Assembly (NCBI RefSeq): GCF_023073315.1
Contig: NZ_JADPJH010000033.1
Location: 819,088 to 883,087 of the forward strand
Origin: Bradyrhizobium sp. 1
Lineage (GTDB): Bacteria > Pseudomonadota > Alphaproteobacteria > Rhizobiales > Xanthobacteraceae
Reading direction: 5' to 3'
DNA: 64,000 nt
A program made the position numbers and the translations under genes. Below are positions 26,234 through 38,640 of this stretch, piece after piece; position 1 is the first letter of the stretch, and each line of letters starts with the position of its first letter. A model generated the notes under the pieces. That model ran no database searches, was not told the origin of the DNA, and worked only from the letters and a program-made list of their open reading frames with translations.

Positions 26234-27016
26234 ATGCCCATGATCGATGCCGACGGTTGCCTCATCAACGTCTCCGTCGAAGGCCGCGACGGCGGGCCGA
26301 CCTTGATGCTCTCCAACTCGCTCGGCTGCACGCTGCAGATGTGGGAACCGCAGATGAAGGCACTGACGCAGATATTCCGCGTCATCCGCTACGATCGCCG
26401 CGGCCATGGCAAATCCAACGTGCCGCCCGCGCCCTATACGCTGGAGCGCTTTGGCCGCGACGTGCTGGCGATCCTCGACGATCTCAACATCGAGAAAGTG
26501 CATTGGTGCGGCCTGTCGATGGGCGGCATGGTCGGGCAATGGCTGGGCGCGAACGCCCCGGAGCGCTTCGGCAAGCTGATCCTCGCCAACACCTCCTGCT
26601 ATTATGCCGAGCCGACCAAATGGCTGGAGCGCATCGACGCGGTGAAGAAGGGCGGCATCGCGGCGGTCGCCGATGCTGTGATCGCGGGCTGGCTGACCCA
26701 GGATTTTCGCGAGCGCGAGCCTGACATCACCGCGAAGATGAAGTCGATGCTGCTTGCAACGCCTGTCGAAGGATACCTCGCCTGCTGCGAGGCCCTGTCG
26801 ACCCTCGACCAGCGCGCGCTGCTGCCTGAGATCAAGAGCCCCACGCTGGTGATCGCCGGCCGCCACGACATGGCGACGCCGATCTCGGCGGGCGAGCTGA
26901 TCCGCTCGAACATTCCCGGCGCCAGCATGACCATCATCGACGCCGCCCACATTTCCAATGTCGAGCAGCCGCACGCGTTCACCGACGCGGTGGTGGGCTT
27001 TCTGACACAGCGTTGA
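26234..27016 (+). CDS. pcaD: 3-oxoadipate enol-lactonase
   Basis: 260 aa. It is an alpha/beta hydrolase with the nucleophile elbow GLSMGGMVGQWLG (Ser near 96), an Asp in VIAGRHDMATP and a His in AAHISNVEQP, the PcaD pattern. It opens the enol-lactone formed by PcaC to give 3-oxoadipate. It lies 19 nt after pcaB, in the same operon; a repeat element separates it from pcaC. Confidence 0.92.
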   Translation: MPMIDADGCLINVSVEGRDGGPTLMLSNSLGCTLQMWEPQMKALTQIFRVIRYDRRGHGKSNVPPAPYTLERFGRDVLAILDDLNIEKVHWCGLSMGGMVGQWLGANAPERFGKLILANTSCYYAEPTKWLERIDAVKKGGIAAVADAVIAGWLTQDFREREPDITAKMKSMLLATPVEGYLACCEALSTLDQRALLPEIKSPTLVIAGRHDMATPISAGELIRSNIPGASMTIIDAAHISNVEQPHAFTDAVVGFLTQR

Positions 27017-27024
27017 TCTCACAG

Positions 27025-27108
27025 TTCGTCATTGCGAGCGCAGCAAAGCAACCCAGACTGCCTCCGCGGAAAGATTCTGGATTGCTTCGCTACGCTCGCA
27101 ATGACGAA
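27025..27108. repeat. Intergenic inverted repeat, family 3 (CGTCATTGCGAGCG)
   Basis: Perfect 16-bp arms TTCGTCATTGCGAGCG (27025-27040) and CGCTCGCAATGACGAA (27093-27108), with the AAGCAAcCCAGA...TCTGGATTGCTTCG inner arms also paired. It lies between pcaD and pcaC and would fold in the pca mRNA. This is a widespread repeat type in Bradyrhizobium and Rhodopseudomonas. Confidence 0.85.
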
Positions 27109-27120
27109 GGAGGATAGAGA

Positions 27121-27513
27121 ATGGACGACCAGAAGCGCCGCGATGCCGGCATGGATGTACGCCGAAAAGTGCTGGGCAATGCCTGGGTCGACAAGTCGAT
27201 CGCGAACCGCAACGCGTTCAACACGGACTTCCAGGACATGATCACCCGCTACGCCTGGGGCGAGGTCTGGACGCGGCCGCATTTCGACGAGCGTACGCGG
27301 CGGGTGCTGGTGATCGGCACCATGGTCGCACTCGGGCAATGGGACGAGTTCCGCCTGCATGTGCGCGCGGCGCTCGCCGAGGGCGGCTTCACCCCCGACG
27401 ACATCAAGGAAATTTTGTTGCAGCAGGCGATCTATTGCGGCGTGCCGGCGGCGAACCACGCCGTCAAGGAAGCCTCAGCTCTTGTGCAGGAGCTCGGCCT
27501 GCTCAAGAGCTAG
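27121..27513 (+). CDS. pcaC: 4-carboxymuconolactone decarboxylase
   Basis: 130 aa. It shows the whole PcaC/CMD fold: RRDAGMDVRRKVLGNAWVD at the N-terminus, ALGQWDEFRLHVRAALAEGGF, then DDIKEILLQQAIYCGVPAANHAVKEA with the CMD-family Cys and His. It decarboxylates 4-carboxymuconolactone to 3-oxoadipate enol-lactone. It is the last gene of the pca unit; a repeat element sits in front of it. Its final 39 bases overlap the convergent gene at 27475. Confidence 0.9.
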   Translation: MDDQKRRDAGMDVRRKVLGNAWVDKSIANRNAFNTDFQDMITRYAWGEVWTRPHFDERTRRVLVIGTMVALGQWDEFRLHVRAALAEGGFTPDDIKEILLQQAIYCGVPAANHAVKEASALVQELGLLKS

Positions 27514-27999
27514 CGGCGGAGTTGCCTCGACGGTCTTCGGTGCGGCGTCAGGTCGTTCGATCACCACCACGATGGCAGCACCGAGCAGCAGCAGCAGCTC
27601 GGTGGCGTGCAGCCGCAACGCGGCCATCTCGCCGACCTTGGAGGCCATCACCATGCTCGCGAACGAGATGATGCTGCCGATCGCGAGCGCGATCCCGAGC
27701 GCTTCGTCGCTGCCGCTATTCTTGCGGATTCGCGGAATGCACAGCAGCGCGAGATAGATCGCAAAGAACGCAACGACAGTCAGTCGGCCCAGCGCCAGCA
27801 GCCATGCGGCACGCACCGTGTCCATCCCCGCCATCTGAAGATTGTCGCTCAGGAACAGCGCCACCGCGACGCTCGGCCGCTCATAGAGGCCGTGCACCGG
27901 CGCCACCATGATGTTGAAGGCGACCAGCGTCCAGGCCGGGATGAAATAGGCCGCCAGCAGCGCGCCGTTGACCGAGCCGATCCGCCAATTCCTGAACAT
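27475..27999 (-). CDS. Four-helix membrane protein, unknown
   Basis: 174 aa. Four hydrophobic segments are visible (about 14-35, 60-85, 95-118 and 128-150). The N-terminus starts MFRNWRIGSVNGALL, with a GGGA-type ribosome site 9-12 nt upstream; an ATG eight codons earlier is an alternative. I do not recognise the family. The 3' end overlaps the convergent pcaC gene by 39 nt. The C-terminal tail is soluble and Ala/Pro-rich. Confidence 0.65.
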   Translation of the reverse strand: MFRNWRIGSVNGALLAAYFIPAWTLVAFNIMVAPVHGLYERPSVAVALFLSDNLQMAGMDTVRAAWLLALGRLTVVAFFAIYLALLCIPRIRKNSGSDEALGIALAIGSIISFASMVMASKVGEMAALRLHATELLLLLGAAIVVVIERPDAAPKTVEATPPLALEQAELLHKS

Positions 28000-28129
28000 G
28001 CCGCTTCCCGCTTCGCCTGCCACGCGCCTTCAATGGGAAGGCTTTGCGGGGAGCTAACTCGCATCAGCCTGTGGCGGCAATTTAAACCCTTTGTTTACCT
28101 TAACCGGGCCGCCGGGTGGCGCGGCTAAC

Positions 28130-28162
28130 GAAGAAAGCCCCGCTTGCGGCGGGGCCTTCTTC
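28130..28162. terminator. Strong bidirectional terminator hairpin
   Basis: GAAGAAAGCCCCGC (28130-28143) pairs with GCGGGGCCTTCTTC at the other end (to 28162) around a short loop, giving a stem of about 13 bp. On the minus strand it follows the Gln-rich peptide gene and ends in a T-containing run. It also guards the adjacent genes on the other strand. Confidence 0.7.
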
Positions 28163-28199
28163 ACTCACCTTTGTTCTAGTTTGTTCTTGGCTCGCAAAT

Positions 28200-28370
28200 C
28201 TACTTGTGGTCCTGCCCGCGCTGGCCGGACTTGCCACCCTGCTGCTGGCCGGGCTTGTCGCCCTGGCGCTGCTGATCCTGCTGCTGCTGGCTGGGTTTCT
28301 GGCCGCCGCCCTGCTGCTGACCCGGGTTCTGGCCCTGTTGGCCCGGATTCTGGTTTTGCTGGTTCGTCAT
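28200..28370 (-). CDS. 56-aa Gln/Gly-rich low-complexity protein
   Basis: The protein is built almost entirely of Gln, Gly, Pro, Asn and Lys, with repeats such as NQNPGQQGQNPGQQQ (about 6-20) and GQQQGGKSGQ near the end. It has a GGGAGC ribosome site 7-10 nt upstream, an ATG start, a TAG stop, and a strong terminator just past it, so it is a complete gene. It has no membrane segment or signal peptide, so it should be cytosolic and disordered. Function unknown. Similar small Q/G-rich proteins occur in Bradyrhizobium. Confidence 0.65.
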   Translation of the reverse strand: MTNQQNQNPGQQGQNPGQQQGGGQKPSQQQQDQQRQGDKPGQQQGGKSGQRGQDHK

Positions 28371-28661
28371 GTCGGGAAGCTCCCTTGTTGGACGTCAGGG
28401 GAGAAACAACGGCGGGCATCCATCTTGGTTGCTATCGGGAACCAGGTTCCTCGCACCTGCGGAACCCGGTCGTGACATCCGTAGCGGAAATGACCTCTGT
28501 ACAAGCTCTTATGCCGAGGCCAGCCCAGTTGCAGCCGCCAGTTCCCTCCTGTTACAAAACGGGAAGAATGCTTAGGGGCTGCCGGGGCCCGCGAAGAAAC
28601 TCAAAGCACCTTCACTCGAAAAGCTCCCTTTGAGCCGCGTCAGGTTTGGTAACGGCAGCCC
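28371..28661. other. 291-base intergenic region before livH
   Basis: This gap separates the divergent Q-rich peptide gene and livH. It must hold both promoters, but I see no clear -35/-10 pair, no palindrome of useful length and no convincing ORF. The livH ATG lacks a good Shine-Dalgarno sequence (ACGGCAGCCC). Confidence 0.5.
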
Positions 28662-31733
<3,072 letters not shown>

Positions 31734-31737
<4 letters not shown>

Positions 31738-32474
31738 CGTCCCCCACTCCCCTGCTTGCGATCCGCGGCCTTCGCGCCGCCTACGGCAAGATCGAGGCGC
31801 TGAAGGGCGTCGACGTCGAGATCAATGCCGGCGAGATCGTGGCGCTGATCGGGGCCAACGGCGCCGGCAAATCGACGCTGATGATGACGATCTTCGGCAA
31901 GCCGCGCGCCCGCTCCGGTCAGATCCTGTACGAAGGCCGCGACATCACCGACGTTCCCACCCACGAGATCGCGCATTTGCGCATCGCGCAGTCGCCGGAG
32001 GGGAGGCGCATCTTCCCGCGCATGAGCGTGGCGGAGAACCTCCAGATGGGGGCGGATGCTACCGAGTGCACGGATACGGAACGCGACGCGACGCTCCAGC
32101 GCGTGTTCTCGCTGTTTCCGCGCCTGAAGGAGCGCTACGCCCAGCGCGGCGGAACGCTGTCCGGCGGCGAGCAGCAGATGCTGGCGATCGGCCGCGCCTT
32201 GATGAGCCGCCCGCGGCTGCTCCTGCTGGACGAGCCCTCGCTCGGGCTGGCGCCACTGATCGCCCGCCAGATTTTCGACGCGATTCGCACCCTGAACCGG
32301 CAGGACGGCCTGACCGTGCTGATCGTCGAACAGAACGCCAACCATGCGCTCAAGCTCGCCCATCGCGGCTACGTCATGGTCAACGGCCTGATCACGCTGG
32401 CGGGCACCGGCGCCGAGTTGTTGCAGCGCCCCGAAATTCGCGCCGCCTATCTGGAAGGCGGCCGGCACGGCTGA
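31734..32474 (+). CDS. livF: Branched-chain amino acid ABC ATPase LivF
   Basis: 246 aa. Walker A is GANGAGKSTLMM (about 39-50), the ABC signature is LSGGEQQMLAIGRAL, and Walker B is LLLLDEPSLGLAP, the LivF pattern. It begins with GTG inside a GTGA overlap with livG. It is followed after about 150 nt by the binding-protein gene. Confidence 0.93.
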
Positions 32475-32625
32475 GACGGGCCATGTGCGGCCGAATGTGG
32501 CGAGATATCTCCGCCAATGCCCGTATTTTGCCGGTGACTTCTCCCAGGATTCATTCAAGAATGGCGCCGGTTTGAACCGGGCCCAGCCCGGCAACGTCCA
32601 CAGGCGACCACCCTCGAGGTATCTC

Positions 32626-33744
32626 ATGAAATCACTGAAGCTCATCGGTCTGGCATTCGGCGCATCGCTCGCGCTCTCGAGCGCGGCGTTCGCGCAGGAT
32701 GTCACCGTCGCAGTCGCAGGTCCGATGACCGGCGGCGAGTCCGCTTTCGGCCGCCAGATGAAGAACGGCGCCGAGATGGCCGTGGCTGACATCAACGCCG
32801 CCGGCGGCGTCAACGGCAAGAAGCTCGCGCTCGACGTCGAGGACGATGCCTGCGATCCGAAGCAGGCGCGCTCGGTCGCGGAAAAGATCGCCAGCGCGAA
32901 GATGCCGTTCGTCGCCGGGCACTATTGCTCGTCGTCGTCGATCCCGGCCTCCGAAGCCTATGCCGACGGCAACGTGCTCCAGATTACCCCCGCCTCCACC
33001 AATCCGAAGTTCACCGATAGCGGACTGTGGAACGTGGCGCGCGTCTGCGGTCGCGACGACCAGCAGGGCCTGGTCGCGGCGCAGTACATTGCCAAGAACT
33101 TCAAAGGCAAGAACATCGCGATTCTCGACGACAAGACCACTTACGGCAAGGGCCTCGCCGACGAGACCAAGAAAGCTCTCGCCAAGGCCGGCGTCACCGT
33201 GAAGCTCTCCGAGTCCTACAACAAGGGCGACAAGGACTTCAACGCGATCGTATCGCGCCTGAAGCGTGACAACATCGACCTCGTCTATGTCGGTGGCTAC
33301 CACCAGGAGAGCGGTCTGATCCTGCGCCAGATGCGCGACCAGGGCCTCAAGACGATCCTGATGGCCGGCGATGCGCTCGCCGACAAGGAGTACGCCTCCA
33401 TCACCGGCCCGGCGGGCGAAGGCACGCTGTTCACCTTCGGCCCCGATCCGCGCAACAAGCCGACCGCCAAGAAGATCGTCGACGCCTTCAAGGCCAAGAA
33501 CATCGATCCCGAGGGCTACACGCTCTACACCTACGCGGCGATGCAGGTGTGGTCGCAGGCGGTGAAGAAGGCCGGCACCACCGACGCCAAGAAGGTCATG
33601 GCGGCGATCAAGGCCGGCAAGTGGGACACCGTGATCGGCCCGATCGAGTATGACGCCAAGGGCGACATCAAGCAGCTCGACTATGTCGTCTACAAGTGGG
33701 ACGCCAAGGGCGGCTACACCGAGATCAAAGGCAACGGCACCTGA
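32626..33744 (+). CDS. livK: Branched-chain amino acid ABC substrate-binding protein
   Basis: 372 aa. The signal peptide is MKSLKLIGLAFGASLALSSAAFAQ, and the mature type-I periplasmic binding protein begins DVTVAVAGPMTGGESAFGRQMKNG. Further LivJ/K-like motifs are GHYCSSSSIPASEAYAD and ALAKAGVTVKLSESYNKGDKDFNAIVSRLK. It delivers the substrate to LivHM. The start is the ATG after AGGTATCTC, with the leader peptide intact. The strong terminator at 33796 closes the unit. Confidence 0.93.
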   Translation: MKSLKLIGLAFGASLALSSAAFAQDVTVAVAGPMTGGESAFGRQMKNGAEMAVADINAAGGVNGKKLALDVEDDACDPKQARSVAEKIASAKMPFVAGHYCSSSSIPASEAYADGNVLQITPASTNPKFTDSGLWNVARVCGRDDQQGLVAAQYIAKNFKGKNIAILDDKTTYGKGLADETKKALAKAGVTVKLSESYNKGDKDFNAIVSRLKRDNIDLVYVGGYHQESGLILRQMRDQGLKTILMAGDALADKEYASITGPAGEGTLFTFGPDPRNKPTAKKIVDAFKAKNIDPEGYTLYTYAAMQVWSQAVKKAGTTDAKKVMAAIKAGKWDTVIGPIEYDAKGDIKQLDYVVYKWDAKGGYTEIKGNGT

Positions 33745-33795
33745 GACAGACAGGCTGTCCTTTTAACCGGATCGCCGTTTAACCAGATCGACCCC

Positions 33796-33820
33796 AACGC
33801 CCCGGTTCGCCGGGGCGTTT
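33796..33820 (+). terminator. Rho-independent terminator after the liv genes
   Basis: AACGCCCCGG (33796-33805), TTCG tetraloop, CCGGGGCGTT (33810-33819), then TTTCCTTT. The stem is a perfect 10 bp and the loop is the stable UUCG type. Confidence 0.9.
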
Positions 33821-33843
33821 CCTTTGGCCGCACGGTCGCACGG

Positions 33844-34230
33844 TCAGACGACCGCGGAGAGTTCGCCACCCGCCGCAGCCTGGGCCTTCCGCAGCGCTTG
33901 TAGCAGATCGTTCGGCCGAAACGGCTTTTGCAGGCAGACCACGTCGGCCAGATCGGGCGCCGCACCGACGAAATCCAGCGCGGTCATGCCGGAGACTGCG
34001 ACGATCGGAAACCCGGGAACTCGCTCACGAATGGCCAGCATGACGTCAACGCCACTGGTGTCGGCCAGGAAAATATCGACGATGGCAGCATCGAAAAAGC
34101 CTTCGCTGAAGGCCTTCAGGCCCGCCGCACCGCTCTCGGCCTCGATTACGTCATAATGGTTGACCCGAAGCACGATCGCCACCATCGCGCGGACGTCCTT
34201 CTGGTCGTCGACAACGAGCACACGGGGCAT
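33844..34230 (-). CDS. Single-domain CheY-like response regulator
   Basis: 128 aa, receiver domain only. Acidic pair D8-D9, phosphoacceptor D52 (AAIVDIFLAD), S80 in the AVSGM switch and K102 in LQKPF are all present. It has no output domain. It is divergent from the hybrid kinase gene and about 270 nt from its start; the two may belong to one phosphorelay, but that is inferred from position only. Confidence 0.88.
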   Translation of the reverse strand: MPRVLVVDDQKDVRAMVAIVLRVNHYDVIEAESGAAGLKAFSEGFFDAAIVDIFLADTSGVDVMLAIRERVPGFPIVAVSGMTALDFVGAAPDLADVVCLQKPFRPNDLLQALRKAQAAAGGELSAVV

Positions 34231-34496
34231 GGGAACAACTCCCGGATCCTTATCATTAATTGGTTCAATTCACCGCAAAACGGCGACAAGGCAGTATGAG
34301 TCCGCGCCAGTAAAGCACTTCTTACCACTTACCTGTTCCGAGTCCCCCTCCAGGTTAAGTAAGCTGTAACCCTCGGTTGAGTCGCAAGCGCTTTCTGTCA
34401 GGATGCGCGGCCGGAGCGCGCTACCATGAAGGTCGCGGCTACCGGCCGGAAGAGATTGACGTACGAGATCACCGTGCCGGCTTAGGAGAGATCGAC

Positions 34497-37277
34497 GTGC
34501 TAGCGCCCAACGACCGAAGCACATTCCTGTCGACCTTGACGGCGACGCGGAGCGACCGCACGGCGGCATTGGCGATCGTCGGCATCTCCGCGATCCTGTT
34601 CGCGCTGGCGGTACCGTTTGCCGGCACACCGCTCGTGCAGGTGCCGGCCTTCGTGGCGAGCTACCAGTCGGCGCTCGCGGTCAGCGACATCATCACTGCC
34701 GTCCTGCTGCTGTCGCAGTTTGCCGTCCTGCGCAGCCGCGCCCTGCTGCTGCTGGCGACCGGCTATCTGTTCACGGCCACGGCCGCGATAACCCACGCCC
34801 TCACCTTCCCGGGGCTGTTTGCCCCGACCGGACTGCTCGGCGCCGGCTCGCAGACCACCGTCTGGCTCTACATGATCTGGCACGGCGGTTTCCCGCTGTT
34901 CGTCCTGGCCTATGCCTCGCGGAAGGACAACAATGGCGGCAACAGGATTACGGGCTCGACGTCGCGCGCGGTTGCTCTCTCCGTCGCCGGCGTGTTCGTC
35001 GCAACGGCCGTTTTCGCCTGGCTCGTGACGGCGCAGCACGCCCTGCTGCCGGTCCTGCTGAAGGACGGCCATTACACCAACACGATGATCGGCGTGGTGT
35101 CGTTCGTGTGGTCCTTGAGTTTCGCCGCGCTGTTCGCGCTGTGGTTTCGCAAGCCGCACACCGTGATCGACGTCTGGCTCATGGTCACGATGTGCGCCTG
35201 GCTGTTCGATATCGCGCTGTCGGCGATCGTCAACGTCTCGCGTTTCGATCTCGGCTTCTATGCCGGCCGGCTCTACGGCCTTGGCGCGTCGAGCTTCGTG
35301 CTCGCTGTGCTGCTAATCGAGAACGTGCGCCTCCAGGCCAACACGGCGGGCATGGTCGGCGCGCTACAGCGGCAGTCGAGCACGGAGAGAAACTATTATG
35401 CCGAGCGCGAGCGGCTGTTCAGCGCGGTCGTGGAGTCCTCCAACGACGCCATCATCACGAAGTCGCTCGACGGCACCATCACGTCCTGGAACCATGCTGC
35501 GGAGCGGGTCTTCGGCTATTCCGCCGAGGAAGCGGTCGGCCGTCAGGTCGACATCATTATGTCCGAGGCACAGCGCGAGGAAATCGACGAAATGCTGGCC
35601 CGCACCCGCAACGGCGGGGTGATCGACCAGCACGAGACCGTGCGGCTGCACAAGAACGGCCAGCCCATCGCCGTAATGCTGAGCCAGGTTCCACTGCGAT
35701 CGCGTGACGGCAACATCATCGGCGCCTCCAAAGTGGTCCGCGACATCACCGAGCGAAAGCGGGCGGAGTCCGCGCTCAACCGCGAGATCGAGGAGCGCCA
35801 GCGTATCTTCGAAACCTCGCAGGACCTGATCCTGGTCACCGACGGTTTTGGCAATTTCGTCCAGGTCAGCCCCAGCGTCACCGCCATTCTCGGCTGGAGC
35901 CCGGACGACATGGTCGGGCACAGTGCGACCGAGTTCATTCACCCGGATGACCTGGAGAGGACGCGGAGCGAGATGCGCGCGGCGCGGCGCGGCGCGGTCA
36001 AGCGCAGCTTCGAGGCGCGCTATTATCACGACGACGGTCACGAGGTGACGCTGAACTGGATGGGCACCTGGTCGGATCCTGTGAAGCGCCACTTCTTCAT
36101 CGGCCGCGACCTCACCGAGAAGCAGGCCGCCGAGGCCCAGCTCAGGCAGGTCCAGAAGATGGACTCGATCGGTCAGCTCACCGGCGGCGTCGCCCACGAC
36201 TTCAACAACGTGCTCACCGTCATCACCGGCACGATCGGCATTCTATCGGATGCGGTGGCCGACCGTCCTGAGCTTGCTGCCATCACCAAGCTGATCGACG
36301 ATGCCGCCGAGCGCGGCGCGCAACTGACAAAACACCTGCTCGCCTTTGCCCGCAAGCAGCCGCTCCAGCCACGCGAGATCGACGTCAACGCATTGACGCT
36401 CGAGGCCGCCAAGCTCCTGCATCCGACCCTCGGCGAACAGATCACCATCATGCCGCAGCTCACCGAGGATGCGTGGCCGGCCCTGGTCGACCCGGGTCAG
36501 CTCTCCACCGCGATCCTCAATCTCGCGCTAAACGCGCGCGATGCCATGCCCGACGGCGGCACGCTGGTGCTGGAGACCCGCAACATCTTCCTCGACGACG
36601 GCTATGCCAGCATGAATCCCGACGTCGTCGCCGGCAATTATGTGATGATCGCGGTCAGCGACACCGGCACCGGCATCCCGCCGGACCTGATCGAGCGGGT
36701 GTTCGATCCGTTCTTCACCACCAAGGAGGTCGGCAAGGGCACTGGCCTCGGCTTGAGCATGGTGTTCGGCTTCGTCAAGCAGTCCGGCGGGCACATCAAG
36801 ATCTACAGCGAGGAAGGCCACGGCACGAGCGTGAAGATCTACCTGCCGCGCTCCACCGGCGTTCAGGAGACCGAGTACGAGGTGCTCCAGAACGTGCCCA
36901 TCACCGGCGGCGACGAGAAGATCCTGATCGTCGAGGACGACGCGCTGGTCCGTCAATACGTCGTGACCCAGATCAAGAGCCTCGGCTATACCGCGCTCGA
37001 GGCCGCCAACGCGGCCGAAGCCCTCGTCATCATCGATGCCGACAAGGGGATCGACCTGCTCTTCACCGACATCATCATGCCGGGTCACATGAACGGCCGC
37101 CAGCTTGCCGACGAGGCAGTGCGGCGGCGTCCCGACCTGAAGACGCTGTTCACCTCGGGCTACACCGAGAACGCGATCGTCCATCACGGCCGGCTCGATT
37201 CCGGCGTGCTGCTGCTCGCAAAACCCTACCGCAAATCCGAGCTCGCCAAGATGCTGAGGACGGCGCTTGCGAGTTGA
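34497..37277 (+). CDS. Membrane hybrid sensor histidine kinase (MASE4-PAS-PAS-HisKA-HATPase-REC)
   Basis: 926 aa. About seven or eight hydrophobic segments (about 22-275) match the MASE4 sensor domain. Two PAS domains follow (about 305-420 and 430-545). The H-box is GGVAHDFNNVL with H567, the HATPase N-box is LALNARDAMP (N679), then DTGTGIP and GTGLGLSM. A C-terminal receiver domain (about 805-925) has E813/D814/D815, phosphoacceptor D858 and K909. The start is a GTG with AGGAGAG 6 nt upstream; the ORF upstream of it is not coding. It would phosphorylate its own receiver and perhaps the CheY-like protein encoded divergently. Confidence 0.88.
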   Translation: MLAPNDRSTFLSTLTATRSDRTAALAIVGISAILFALAVPFAGTPLVQVPAFVASYQSALAVSDIITAVLLLSQFAVLRSRALLLLATGYLFTATAAITHALTFPGLFAPTGLLGAGSQTTVWLYMIWHGGFPLFVLAYASRKDNNGGNRITGSTSRAVALSVAGVFVATAVFAWLVTAQHALLPVLLKDGHYTNTMIGVVSFVWSLSFAALFALWFRKPHTVIDVWLMVTMCAWLFDIALSAIVNVSRFDLGFYAGRLYGLGASSFVLAVLLIENVRLQANTAGMVGALQRQSSTERNYYAERERLFSAVVESSNDAIITKSLDGTITSWNHAAERVFGYSAEEAVGRQVDIIMSEAQREEIDEMLARTRNGGVIDQHETVRLHKNGQPIAVMLSQVPLRSRDGNIIGASKVVRDITERKRAESALNREIEERQRIFETSQDLILVTDGFGNFVQVSPSVTAILGWSPDDMVGHSATEFIHPDDLERTRSEMRAARRGAVKRSFEARYYHDDGHEVTLNWMGTWSDPVKRHFFIGRDLTEKQAAEAQLRQVQKMDSIGQLTGGVAHDFNNVLTVITGTIGILSDAVADRPELAAITKLIDDAAERGAQLTKHLLAFARKQPLQPREIDVNALTLEAAKLLHPTLGEQITIMPQLTEDAWPALVDPGQLSTAILNLALNARDAMPDGGTLVLETRNIFLDDGYASMNPDVVAGNYVMIAVSDTGTGIPPDLIERVFDPFFTTKEVGKGTGLGLSMVFGFVKQSGGHIKIYSEEGHGTSVKIYLPRSTGVQETEYEVLQNVPITGGDEKILIVEDDALVRQYVVTQIKSLGYTALEAANAAEALVIIDADKGIDLLFTDIIMPGHMNGRQLADEAVRRRPDLKTLFTSGYTENAIVHHGRLDSGVLLLAKPYRKSELAKMLRTALAS

Positions 37278-37331
37278 GCCTGCGGCATCGGTGCGCTATC
37301 GCTGACACCTGAAGCGCATGGAGTGCCGGCC

Positions 37332-38327
37332 TTGAAAAACCTTCTCACCGATATCGCCGGCGTCCGTGTCGGCCATGCCGAAGACGCGAAAGTCGCCTCC
37401 GGCGCGACGGCGGTCATCTTCGATTCCCCCGCAATCGCAGCGATCGACGTGCGTGGTGGCGGCCCCGGCACGCGCGAGGGCGCGCTGCTCGATCTTGCCA
37501 GCACGCAAGAACGGGTCGATGCGGTCGCGCTGTCCGGCGGTTCCGCCTTCGGGATCGAGGCCGGCGGCGGCGTGCAAGCGTGGCTCGCCGAACAGGGACG
37601 CGGTCTCAATATCCGGGGCGCGGTGATCCCACTGGTGCCGGGTGCGATCATGTTCGACCTGCTCAACGGCGGCGACAAGGGCTGGGGCCGCTTCGCCCCC
37701 TATCGCGATCTCGGCTACGCCGCGGCAGTGGCCGCAGGCCACGACTTCACGCTGGGCAGCGCCGGCGCAGGCTTAGGGGCCACCACCGCAACCTTCAAGG
37801 GCGGACTTGGCTCGGCCTCGGCGGTCCTCGCCAACGGCATCAAGGTCGCCGCACTCATGGTCGTCAACGCGGTCGGCAGTGCAACGATCGGCGACGGGCC
37901 GTGGTTCTGGGCCGCGCCGTTCGAGGAGAACGGCGAATTCGGCGGGCGCGGCCTGCCGCCCAAATTCACGCCGGACATGCTGGCGATGCGCATCAAGGGC
38001 GGGCCCGCCGCGAGCGCGCGTGAAAACACCACGATCGGACTCGTCGTCACCGATGCGGTGCTGACCAAACCCCAGGCCAAGCGGCTCGCCATGATTGCGC
38101 ACACCGGATTTGCCCGCGCCATCTACCCCGTGCATGCGCCGACCGACGGCGACGTGCTGTTTGCGGCCGCGACCTGCGAGAAGCCGATCGAGCCGCTGGT
38201 CGGCCTCACCGAGCTCGGCACGATCGCCGCCAACGTGGTCGCACGCGCAATCGCGCGGGGTGTGTACAATGCAAACGCGCTGCCGTTTGCGGGGGCGCTG
38301 CCGGCCTGGAAGGACCGCTTCGGCTAG
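37332..38327 (+). CDS. P1 family peptidase (DmpA/aminopeptidase-like)
   Basis: 331 aa. It begins KNLLTDIAGVRVGHAEDAK, the usual start of S58/P1 peptidases, and contains VALSGGSAFGIEAGGGVQAWL, GGDKGWGRF and TTATFKGGLGSAS. Family members are self-cleaving aminopeptidases of the DmpA type. I chose a TTG start because GGAG sits 8 nt upstream; a GTG at 37323 is the alternative. It stands alone after the sensor kinase. The substrate is unknown. Confidence 0.82.
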   Translation: MKNLLTDIAGVRVGHAEDAKVASGATAVIFDSPAIAAIDVRGGGPGTREGALLDLASTQERVDAVALSGGSAFGIEAGGGVQAWLAEQGRGLNIRGAVIPLVPGAIMFDLLNGGDKGWGRFAPYRDLGYAAAVAAGHDFTLGSAGAGLGATTATFKGGLGSASAVLANGIKVAALMVVNAVGSATIGDGPWFWAAPFEENGEFGGRGLPPKFTPDMLAMRIKGGPAASARENTTIGLVVTDAVLTKPQAKRLAMIAHTGFARAIYPVHAPTDGDVLFAAATCEKPIEPLVGLTELGTIAANVVARAIARGVYNANALPFAGALPAWKDRFG

Positions 38328-38376
38328 AAACGAAACGGCGCACCGGGCGTTATCCGACGGGCCCAGGTGCACCGTC

Positions 38377-38640
38377 ATGCCGTCTTCTGTGATCCGCTTC
38401 TTTCGCTACGCCGCCGATACGCGCGAGTTGAAGGTGACCTTCGTCAGCGGCCGGCTCTACATTTACGAAAATGTTCCGCCTGAGGTGGCCGCCGCGTTCA
38501 AGGATGCTCGTTCAAAAGGTACGTTTTTCAATCGCGAAATCCGCGATCGCTACATCTATCGTGACATCACTCACGACCATGCTGACCAGCTTGGATCCGG
38601 CTCACACGCTCATCGACATGGACGAGCCGGCAGTCGCTGA
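38377..38640 (+). CDS. KTSC domain protein
   Basis: 87 aa. The KTSC domain (about 8-62) is clear: RFFRYAADTRELKVTFVSGRLYIYENVPPEVAAAF, then SKGTFFNREIRDRY. This short beta/alpha domain is found alone or at the end of lysyl-tRNA synthetases; its role is uncertain. The last 39 nt overlap the convergent EF-hand gene. The C-terminal His/Gly-rich tail (HAHRHGR) is encoded in that overlap. Confidence 0.78.
   Translation: MPSSVIRFFRYAADTRELKVTFVSGRLYIYENVPPEVAAAFKDARSKGTFFNREIRDRYIYRDITHDHADQLGSGSHAHRHGRAGSR

Noticed and set aside
24766..26385. 539-codon minus-strand frame opposite pcaB
   Set aside because: pcaB on the plus strand carries full catalytic motifs; the antisense frame has shadow composition (many His/Arg/Gly).
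27475..27513. Convergent 39-nt overlap of pcaC with the membrane protein gene, and a similar 39-nt overlap at 38602-38640
   Set aside because: Equal length is probably coincidence; both are tail overlaps of convergent genes, which are common in compact high-GC genomes.
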